DNA of 64,000 bases from Kazachstania africana CBS 2517 (Eukaryota > Ascomycota > Saccharomycetes > Saccharomycetales > Saccharomycetaceae), in assembly GCF_000304475.1 (NCBI RefSeq), contig NC_018950.1:310001-374000 (forward strand), given 5' to 3'. The translations under genes and the position numbers were made by a program. The notes below the pieces were generated by a model. The model saw nothing but the letters and a program-made list of their open reading frames with translations, did no database searches and was not told where the DNA came from. Below are positions 18,735 to 27,600 of the stretch, one piece after another; within the stretch, counting starts at the first letter, position 1; the number at the start of each line of letters is the position of its first letter.

Positions 18735-19691
18735 ATGACCAGAGATGTTGGACAGGATCACCTGAGGAGGGGACAGGAAGTCAGCACTTTCAAGAGTTTC
18801 TTGGCTGGGAGCGTCTCGGGAGTGGCAGCCAGGACGGTCACAGCGCCAATGGATATACTGAAGATCAGATTACAGATCACACCTTATACTAGGAATGCGA
18901 CCAACGTATTGTCGCACCAATCCAGAGTATGGGGGATGGTGAAGGATATTGTCACAAAGGAAGGATTGCGTGGATTCTGGAAGGGTAATATTCCAGGATC
19001 AATAATGTACGTCATCTATGGCGGAATTCAGTTCAGTTCATATTCCAAGTTTAATTGGGCATTGAAATCCTTCAACTGGCCTGATCAGGTCCATAGTGCC
19101 GTAGTGGGTGCGTTGGCAGGATTCACTGGGTCTCTATGTGCATATCCATTTGACGTCTTGAGAACTCGATTTGTTGCCAATAAAGAAAGAACATCCTTCA
19201 AATTGGGGAAGATGATCACAGATATATGGAGAACAGAGGGGTTGCAAGGATTTTATCGTGGATGCAGTATTTCTATTGTCGCAATAACCATTTCATCATC
19301 CGTGATTTTTGGTACTTATGAGACTATCAAGATCTATTGTGACGAAAGGCTATCGAAAGAGTCGCATAGCTGGCTATACCGCAGTCTGAGCAGTAGTGCA
19401 GGTGCCATAGGTGGAATAACGTCCAAGATTATTACATTTCCAATCGATACTGTCCGTAGAAGGGTGCAAATAAAGGATTCGCAACATTTGGGAAGTTTCT
19501 TCAATGAACACAGCGAACGATTGTACCTTTCCCACCAGCACCGAGGATCCATGAAGATGGCCATGAGTATACTGCAAAAGGAGGGCATTCTGGGTCTGTA
19601 TCGCGGATTACTGGTAAGTTTATGCAAGAACGTTCCTACCACAATGGTCAGTCTGTGGACGTATGAACAGATCGTTAAACAGATAACGTGA
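18735..19691 (+). CDS. TPC1: Tpc1, mitochondrial thiamine pyrophosphate carrier
   Basis: The 318-residue protein is a mitochondrial carrier matching Tpc1 (314 residues), which imports thiamine pyrophosphate into the matrix in exchange for nucleotides. The three-fold repeat is clear: carrier signatures APMDILKIR, YPFDVLRTR and FPIDTVRRR each end an odd-numbered helix, and each is followed by a GxxGFWKG, GLQGFYRG or GILGLYRG matrix loop. Six transmembrane helices are expected in the inner membrane. It lies head to head with RRP46 as in S. cerevisiae (YGR095C-YGR096W). Confidence 0.94.
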   Translation: MTRDVGQDHLRRGQEVSTFKSFLAGSVSGVAARTVTAPMDILKIRLQITPYTRNATNVLSHQSRVWGMVKDIVTKEGLRGFWKGNIPGSIMYVIYGGIQFSSYSKFNWALKSFNWPDQVHSAVVGALAGFTGSLCAYPFDVLRTRFVANKERTSFKLGKMITDIWRTEGLQGFYRGCSISIVAITISSSVIFGTYETIKIYCDERLSKESHSWLYRSLSSSAGAIGGITSKIITFPIDTVRRRVQIKDSQHLGSFFNEHSERLYLSHQHRGSMKMAMSILQKEGILGLYRGLLVSLCKNVPTTMVSLWTYEQIVKQIT

Positions 19692-20407
19692 CTTTTGCGA
19701 AGGCACATAAACATGACTTCTTATAAATATCAGTATATAAACTCAAGAAATCCATCGCTAGACAAAACCGACTCGTCTTCCACTAAATTTCAATTCTGTC
19801 CCACCAACTTCCATTTTTTGTCCCACATGATTCCCACTGGGACAAAAATTTTCTCCTCAAATCTATCTTGCATCAGATCATGTGTTGGAGGACTCAAAAT
19901 TCCATAATCCGATTAAATTTCTCAGTCAGTAAACAAATAACAAGAAGCTGCGCTGGCAACTGAGCTTAACTAATGCATTACTCAAACATGCCCTTCTAAC
20001 TACTATCACTGCCAGCTGACTTGCCATCAACTCAGGACCTCTTTTCATTGCTGTGAGGGTCTCCCAATAAATCTACACGCCCATCTCCCTCCAAATTTTG
20101 ATCGCCCATTCATCTTTCTTGCCACGATGGCTCATTCTCGAGGCTTCGTTTCTTTTTTATCGTTGATCAACTTTTCACTATTTAGAGTGTAGAAGAAAAA
20201 AAAAAGATGTTATAATGTGATTGTTATTACTTGAAGAACTTGCTTTCGTTTTAGTGTCTTGTCATCATCGTCTGTCGATTATACTCCTCTCTACCCCAAT
20301 ATTCAGGGAACTTTAGTATCATATATTCTGTTTTCTGCCTTCAAAACGACAAAATTAGCCAATTTCAACTCTAATTGTAACTTTTCATTTAGAAAGACAA
20401 GACCAAT
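19692..20407 (+). promoter_or_regulatory. TPC1-ASK10 intergenic region with TGTCCCA repeats
   Basis: This 716-bp region holds the TPC1 3' end and the ASK10 promoter. Notable is a perfect 11-bp inverted repeat, TTTTTGTCCCA (19,815-19,825) and TGGGACAAAAA (19,838-19,848), with another TGTCCCAC just upstream at 19,797-19,804. It could be a dimeric factor site or an RNA hairpin. An A-tract lies at about 20,196-20,205. I see no gene. Confidence 0.45.
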
Positions 20408-23400
20408 ATGTCTGATTATTTCAGTGTAAAGCCTCCTGGCAGTGCTGCTGATAGTGGTTCATCCACTCCGTCTCAGTTGAAACCTAACTATAATAGGACT
20501 TCGTCCAGAGGCATGGGGGATGACGCTTCTTCTATTCATTCTAGTAACTCTCAATATCTTATGGATGCTCTCCCCGATAATTTAACTCTGAAAGATAATG
20601 TAACTTATTCACATATTAACACTAAGGATTACATTTTGCCAAAGACTGATGAGAAATCGCCTTATTATGTTGGTGTTCCTATTCCAAACCCTCTACCTTC
20701 TCCAGGTATCGCTAATGAAAGTACTCCGTCTGTGGATGCATCCACCGCCCCCTCTGAAGGAGAATCAGAAGCTTATTTGGTCAGAGAGTATCCTACAGAT
20801 ATTCTGGCTGATAGATTTTATAAATGGAGAAAGATCTTAAAGGCTCTGATTGCATACTTGAGAGAAGTTGCCTATGCTCAGGAACAATTTGCAAGAGTTA
20901 ACCATCATTTGAAAAGCTCAGTCAAATTCTCCTTTTTAACTGATATCCAAGATGGTTCCAATAAACTTTACGACCCATTATTATCTACAAAGAATCAACA
21001 ACCACTAACGAGAGCTCAACAGAAATTAAAAGAACAAGAAATGGAAAACGGTATTGGTCTATTAGATGCTGAAAACCCTATTTTCAATAACACTCATTAC
21101 AAGGAAAATAAAAATCGCAGCAGTACTGCTGCATCAGGTTTCATGAATTTTGGAACCGGTTCCATTCAAGATATTCAAGTTATATTAAAGAAACATCATT
21201 TAGCACAGGCAAATCAACAATTTAAAGTATCAAAAGAAATCGTTAACTCATTAATTCCCAACTTGGAAAATTTACGTAAAGATTTACAGTTCAAAATTAA
21301 AGACATTAAAGATCTTCACAACGATTTCAGAACAAACATCAATGCACACATCAAATTAACAGGTCAGTTATTGAACAAATACATCGGATCAATCAAATAT
21401 ATGAATACTCATGACTCATTAAACAATTTACAACCAAAACATGACCCTTATTTGTTAAAGTTACAACTGGATTTACAATTGAAAAGACAGACAGCTGAAG
21501 AAAACTATTTACAAGAAGCTTTCGTAAATTTACAGACATCAGGGTTAAAACTAGAAAAGATCGTTTATTCAAAGATTCAGAACTGTTTACAACGTTATTC
21601 TGCTTTAATTGATTCAGAAGCTCGTTTGATGATCAAAAATGTCTGTCAAGAACTACAACATGGTATATTATCAAAACCTCCAGCAATGGAATGGGATAAT
21701 TTTGTATCCCACCATCCATTATGTTTAATCAATTGGAAATCAAATGATCCAATGCCAAACCCAAGAAAAATTTCAGATATTGTTTATCCAAATATGAAGT
21801 CCCCTATAGCAAAATGTATTAGAGCAGGTTATTTTATCAAAAAATCTAATTTTGCTAAAGAGTATAACAAGGGATATTTTGTTTTGACGCCAAATTTTCT
21901 TCATGAGTTCAAGACTAGCGATTTCTTTAATATGGGTTCTAAGAACACTTCAACGTCTACTACTAATATGACCGATGTCAGTTCTTTAAGCGTAGCAACT
22001 CCTTCTACCTCCTCATCAACAGTCAACCTTATCCACAACCCTCATCACCATAAAAAAGGTAATTCATTTATTCCAATTTTGAGTATACCGTTGAATGAAT
22101 GTCAGCTAATCGATTCAACTGCGGATTCTTTCACGTTGAAAGGTAGGGCATCCTTCATAGAATTTCAAAGAACTGCATCAGGTCAACATCACTCTCGTTC
22201 CAAGTCAACCCCATATAAACTGGAACAAAATGCTTTGCCAAATGCATCTGCGGCTAAAAAGTCTACTTTTTCAAAATTATTGAGACCAGTAAAGTCAAAA
22301 CACCAAAAGAAAGAAGATCTAATTAAGAAACAGAAAGAGGCTGAAATTATAGATACAAGAAAGCAGGAATCAACAAATGGTGCCACTTGGACTTTTAAAC
22401 CAATCCAAGAATCACCAACTGATGAAGAAAAGAAGCATTTCAAGAAGTGGATTCAAGACTTAAACACTTTAACTTCTTTCAGTAACGTTAATGAAAGAAT
22501 TAAATTTCTTGATGAAAGGATCCTAAAGGGATATCACCAAAGATCAAAGAGTGCGGGTGTTAGACTAACAGCTTCCAATCACACTCCCACCTCTGAATTT
22601 AATGGAAATGCTTCCTCGTACTTCGAACAAAACTCTCCTATGCAAACCAACCAAAGTGGGGGGAGACCTCATTATATTCAACTACAAAATACGAACAACC
22701 CTTCTTCAATTGAACTAAATTTCCGCTCAAGAATAAACACACCTGCGATCGATGATAATGGGAATTTGATAACCATGGCAGAAAGAAGACCAGGCCCACT
22801 CTCTAATGGTTCATACTTCTCTTACTCTCCATCACATTCGGGAACATATACTCCAGCTTTGTCCCCAAATTATTCATTCAACTCGGATGGATCAAATAAC
22901 AGCCAATCTTCTGGTCAACAGCAATATGTAGTCAACACTCCTGCTGGTATCTCCATTACCAGTAATGGCATCAGACAGGTTCATTCTTTAACTAATATTG
23001 CGCGTCACCAAAGAAATGTCTCTTTACCAAATTCTTTAATGGCAATGAATAATAATGTTGTTTCAGTACATTCTCCAAACAGTCTGAACTCTGACAATAG
23101 TCAAGGTGGCTATTTTGCAATTCCTTTACACAGTGGCGATCAACAGCAACAACAACAGGTTTCTCCCAATCTATCTAGAATTACTACGTCTCATAATAGT
23201 AGCATAATTGTCACAGCCCCCTCTCCAAACCCGGAGGAACTGACAAAGAAAATGACATTCCCTCTTTCAAGGACCTCAAGCCGCGGTACAACGACAGTAG
23301 GCACAAGACATGCATCTATTGGATCTCAAAATACCATTCCGAAGAGTCCAGCCAACGACCAAGAAGTAAAAGAACAATTACCTAGTCTCCCGCATCTAAA

Positions 23401-23719
23401 GAAGACACCAAGTACTGGTAGTCTACCAACTATGACGGTGACTGATAATGGTACTGCTCCTTCGGATGCACCATTTTATCAAAGGGGGAATGGGAGTGCT
23501 ACAAATTTAACTAGCTCAAGAGTTCACACCGTTAGAAAGCACAAGAAGAACGTTTCCTTTAGTTCATTGAATAGTTTAATGTTCTCGAAAAAGAACAATT
23601 CAGGTTTTGCTGGAAACCAAATTTTACATGGTGGTGGTATACTCGAGGCCGATGATGATGGTGACTCTGGTGATGAAGATAAAGCTGCTATTAAACTCAA
23701 TAGATCTATTTACTCATGA
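20408..23719 (+). CDS. ASK10: Ask10/Rgc2, regulator of the Fps1 glycerol channel
   Basis: The 1103-residue protein corresponds to Ask10 (Rgc2; 1146 residues), a cytoplasmic PH-domain protein that, with its paralogue Rgc1, binds and opens the aquaglyceroporin Fps1 and is phosphorylated by Hog1 and Slt2 under stress. An N-terminal BAR-like helical region covers about residues 120-440. A split PH domain lies at about 465-690, interrupted by a Ser/Thr-rich loop. The C-terminal 400 residues are disordered, rich in Ser, Asn and Gln, with many SP/TP sites and a short Gln run near residue 915. The neighbours TPC1 and ESP1 identify it as the ASK10 rather than the RGC1 copy. Confidence 0.92.
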   Translation: MSDYFSVKPPGSAADSGSSTPSQLKPNYNRTSSRGMGDDASSIHSSNSQYLMDALPDNLTLKDNVTYSHINTKDYILPKTDEKSPYYVGVPIPNPLPSPGIANESTPSVDASTAPSEGESEAYLVREYPTDILADRFYKWRKILKALIAYLREVAYAQEQFARVNHHLKSSVKFSFLTDIQDGSNKLYDPLLSTKNQQPLTRAQQKLKEQEMENGIGLLDAENPIFNNTHYKENKNRSSTAASGFMNFGTGSIQDIQVILKKHHLAQANQQFKVSKEIVNSLIPNLENLRKDLQFKIKDIKDLHNDFRTNINAHIKLTGQLLNKYIGSIKYMNTHDSLNNLQPKHDPYLLKLQLDLQLKRQTAEENYLQEAFVNLQTSGLKLEKIVYSKIQNCLQRYSALIDSEARLMIKNVCQELQHGILSKPPAMEWDNFVSHHPLCLINWKSNDPMPNPRKISDIVYPNMKSPIAKCIRAGYFIKKSNFAKEYNKGYFVLTPNFLHEFKTSDFFNMGSKNTSTSTTNMTDVSSLSVATPSTSSSTVNLIHNPHHHKKGNSFIPILSIPLNECQLIDSTADSFTLKGRASFIEFQRTASGQHHSRSKSTPYKLEQNALPNASAAKKSTFSKLLRPVKSKHQKKEDLIKKQKEAEIIDTRKQESTNGATWTFKPIQESPTDEEKKHFKKWIQDLNTLTSFSNVNERIKFLDERILKGYHQRSKSAGVRLTASNHTPTSEFNGNASSYFEQNSPMQTNQSGGRPHYIQLQNTNNPSSIELNFRSRINTPAIDDNGNLITMAERRPGPLSNGSYFSYSPSHSGTYTPALSPNYSFNSDGSNNSQSSGQQQYVVNTPAGISITSNGIRQVHSLTNIARHQRNVSLPNSLMAMNNNVVSVHSPNSLNSDNSQGGYFAIPLHSGDQQQQQQVSPNLSRITTSHNSSIIVTAPSPNPEELTKKMTFPLSRTSSRGTTTVGTRHASIGSQNTIPKSPANDQEVKEQLPSLPHLKKTPSTGSLPTMTVTDNGTAPSDAPFYQRGNGSATNLTSSRVHTVRKHKKNVSFSSLNSLMFSKKNNSGFAGNQILHGGGILEADDDGDSGDEDKAAIKLNRSIYS

Positions 23720-23864
23720 TTTGCTTCAGTCACCTGAATGATTTTATTTACAAATATACAGTTTATAGATTTTTTTACGAATATAATCCTTTTCAACTTT
23801 GATAGTAAAAGCTCTTTCAACACTGTATTTTATTAACGTTAATGATATTCCGTGCAAACCGTCG

Positions 23865-24416
23865 TCACAGTTCATCTCCAAGCTGAAAGAATTTCTTATT
23901 ACAGTGCAATACACCGCCTGTAACTTCCTCCTTTCTATTCAAAATGTCAACAACTTCACCTACCCAAATTTCATGATCCTGCACAGCAAATGCATCCTTT
24001 TTTTTACATATTAGTATACGGTCCACTTGTTCCAAAATTGGAAGTTCGACCTCATTATTTAAGTTATTTTTGTATAAGGAATAATCAAGACCTTGTTTCA
24101 AGCCCATAAAAGGCCTGGATGGCCCGTCTAGACCATGCTTAGCAAATCTTTGAGCCAAGCTTACAGAAGAGGTCTCAGGATTGAGAAAGTGAATCGCAAA
24201 CAGATTGTGAGCCCAGAGATTAGTTGATGTTGCAGAGGGTATCCGTACATTGAATTGAACCAATGGTCTAGGATTTATGGATAAGGACGCCATCGATGTT
24301 ATCGTAAGCCCATGGTAATCCATCGGAGAAGATCCCATGACAGAAGATGAAGTCACGATCATGGTAGGCATACACATCTTTTTCATAGCTTGTAAAAACA
24401 GGCCTGGAGTAGTCAT
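23865..24416 (-). CDS. Flavin reductase-like (FMN-binding) protein
   Basis: The 183-residue protein has the flavin reductase-like split-barrel domain (PF01613). The opening LQAMKKMCMPTMIVTS, the strand GLTITSMASLSINPRPLVQFNV, the SVSLAQRFA helix, and the closing GGVLHCNKKFFQLGD match NAD(P)H:FMN oxidoreductases of the HpaC/DIM6 type. Such proteins reduce free FMN or act as small flavoproteins; the substrate here is unknown. It covers only the core domain, and no targeting peptide is evident. It is convergent with ASK10 and followed in the same orientation by ESP1. I recall no gene at this position in S. cerevisiae, so it is either an ancestral gene lost there or an acquisition. Its stop lies about 145 bp from the ASK10 stop. 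Confidence 0.8.
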   Translation of the reverse strand: MTTPGLFLQAMKKMCMPTMIVTSSSVMGSSPMDYHGLTITSMASLSINPRPLVQFNVRIPSATSTNLWAHNLFAIHFLNPETSSVSLAQRFAKHGLDGPSRPFMGLKQGLDYSLYKNNLNNEVELPILEQVDRILICKKKDAFAVQDHEIWVGEVVDILNRKEEVTGGVLHCNKKFFQLGDEL

Positions 24417-24691
24417 GGTAGGGGAAGTGTCGAGATTGATGTTTTAGGAACTATTTTACTGACGATGACTTTCAACAGGTCGAGGCTTCTCTTTATACTT
24501 TTCATCAACATTTTCTCCGCCGCTTCAAGTCATAACTCCGTTCTTCATCTCCACTTGAAAGAACACGTAAAATCGACCAAAGATTACATATAATTCGTTG
24601 ATTCATATCTATTTGTTATGTTACCGATGCAAGTTATATTCTTATGTTTGTAATGCTGTGATAGGCATCTTTTATATTTTAGTATATACCA

Positions 24692-27600
24692 TTAAACGAA
24701 CCGAGCTGGTAGGCCGTAGACTACAGGAGCTGCACCATTTAAAAACTTAAGGTGACATGTATCTCTTGATTCTGTCACTGCTTCACTTAAAGTCTTGTAT
24801 CCTGAGACTTCTCCCTCGATATTCTTTACAAATCCAATCTTTTCAAAGACATTTTGACTGAATTTATCAATATCTTTATCCGTAACATCCCATAAATTTC
24901 CTAATACCAGTGGACTACCACCTAACAAATGAGAGTAAACGGTACCCGTAGGCTCAAGTTTGCCATAATATTTCATACTCGCGGAGGAGCAGCCTAGTAA
25001 GAAGCTTGCCGACACCGAGTTCAGTTTCTTAATTTCTTTACTACGTATGTATTGCTCACCACCATTATGACCTACATAAATGAACAAATTTGATTCCGTC
25101 AACATACTTACTAGCTCTTCTTCAGTTGGCCTCTTGTTCATTATCAATTTCGATCCTGGTAAAGTCTCTGCAGTTTTCTCAAACAGTTCTTTGAAGCTAG
25201 ATTCTGTCCGTTTTAAATCACCATGCGGGTTAAGTACCATGGAAATATTACTGGACAGAGGTACATTGAGTGGAAAAGAATCAGAAGCATGCGCTTCCAA
25301 TAACTTTTGCAAGCACCTCACAGACGGCACCCTCGTGACAGATATATCTTTCATGAAAGATAACGTTTCCCAGGGAAATAAGTGGCAAGTGCTACTGACT
25401 ATCAAAAATGTATGTGATATTTGAGTTCTTCTCTTCACTCTAGAATGGTACCTTTTAATATGTTCCTCGAGCTGTACATGTAACACACTCAAATCAATTT
25501 CGTCGTAGGCATTTTCTTCCCCATGAAAGCGTAATGTATCCAATACAAAATATATCAAATCCTCCATCATTGTTATGAAATCTTGATCCTGAGGGTTTAT
25601 CTTGAGAAATAATTCAATGATCCAATCTTCTATATGCGTGAAAGTCAAGGGACCTCCGAATTGTTTCCTACTAGGTAATGTTTGGTGTAAGACGTTGTAA
25701 AATGATTTTTTGAAATCTTCAAAGGCATCTTCATCAATTAAATCGTGACTAAAAAATCCTCTAAAGCCATTAAACCAAGTTGCTTCAACTTTTTCTAATA
25801 AATTTTGTAATCTCTTGTCCAAATCATATCTTTTTCTCCACCATGCTTTTCTTGCATCACTTGTGGTAATCTTGCTTGTTACTTCTGCCGACGTAGTTTT
25901 GTCACTTTCATCAATTATATTTTGGAGTTCCTTTCTGGCCTCTTTGAAAGACAAATGTAAAGAATCTAAATCTCTAGCATTGCTTCCATTGAGGGGAATA
26001 TTCAAAAGAATTCTTCTCTTCTTCACGGTGTCGATTTTAGAAAGCAGTAGATTTCCCGTAACCGGACAGATGTCAATGGAAATCACGTTAAATGAGTGAG
26101 TCGAGTTCAAAATTTTTTCTTGTGCTGACAGAACATCGTTTCTTTCTGCAGTTACATTATCCTGGAAAGATGCAAATGAGAGTAGATCTAGCTTTTCATA
26201 AACATTCTTGTTCGTTTTGACTATAGTTTTATCAAAATATAATGGCATTGATTTTGGAAGATCTGAAAGGTAGAAATTATTCACCAACCCGTTGTTTGTT
26301 TTAGATTCATTCAATGTGATAGCTGAGAATAAGTTGGAGGTTAATGAATATAGTGATGAAACTTTTTTGACTTCATGATTATTCAGGTAGTCTATGTTTA
26401 AAGACTCAACTGTCGTTTTCATTATTCTTAGATTATTTATGGCAGCCACTCTGTCAAAAATTTGCCTCATATGCTTAGATTTTGGTGTCATATTCGAGGA
26501 TCTTGGAGAATCGGTCACGTTCGATCCGGATCCTTCCCCGACTACTAGAGATAGTACATTTTTTGGAACTATTGCAACAGGAACATTCTTTATGGATGGA
26601 ATTGCCAGTGCAGAATCAAAAACATCTTTGAAGAAGGGATCAATATCAATCTGGTTTAAAACATGCTTGAAACTCTTGTCAACATGATTAATGGAATTGA
26701 ATGAAGAATATTCTTCGGGATACAATTGCGCTTCAATAGTGCGCCCTAATTTCAGCATCCATAGTTTGGGTAAAAGACTACACTCATTATCTTTTCCAAA
26801 AAAAAGATTCAAAGATTGTTGTAATTTTTCATGCTCCCCGTTGTCATAAAGGTATTTTGTAAGACTTTGAATATCATGTTCTCCATCTATATAATCGAAC
26901 GCTTTGTTGGCCTTTTCCAAAGTTATTGATTTCAAAGAGTCTTGTTCCGTTAAACAATAATATTCATAAAGGAAATGTAAGCAATTATAGACGATCGATG
27001 GCTCACCAAGATCTGCAACAATTCGCGATAGCTCTTTGGCGTAAAAATCAGCATCCTTTGAAAGCCCAATCTTAATGTAGATACCTATCAACGTTTCATA
27101 AGCTGCCATCAACGATTTAATCAAGGCTAGCCTCGACCCTTGCGAGAATTGATGTTGTTTCTTCAACAGAGATAATGCTACTTTTAGGGCCCGTTTACCC
27201 TCTATAGTTGCAGCCAGAACATTGTAGTCGGACATATGCAATTTGCATGATGCAATAAACAGGTTAATATTGAACAAAAGAACCTTCACGTATAGCGATG
27301 TTGACATATTGGTCGAATTTGCAATATCATATAGATCTTTGCGCAGTATAGGTAAGTCTTGGATGAATAATTTTTCGAAATTAGATGTGTCATTTTTCCA
27401 TGTTACTATTCGTGCAACCATTTCTGAATATATTATTAACGTTTCAATTTTTGCTTCCTTAAGATCAATAGGGGATTGATTCAAACCCTCCTCAATAGAA
27501 CGAACGTGATCTGTCATTTGTAAATTGATCACAGCTTCTAGCAAATAGCGTTCAGCTAGCAAAATTATATGTTTATAATATCTTTGATTGAGTTGCAAAT

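Noticed and set aside
18554..18735. Possible RRP46 5' intron suggested by CAG just before the ATG
   Set aside because: No TACTAAC branch motif and no GTATGT donor on the minus strand in this interval.
27243..27479. Plus-strand frames antisense to ESP1, TSC11 and TEL2
   Set aside because: They are shadows of large conserved genes and have no features of their own.
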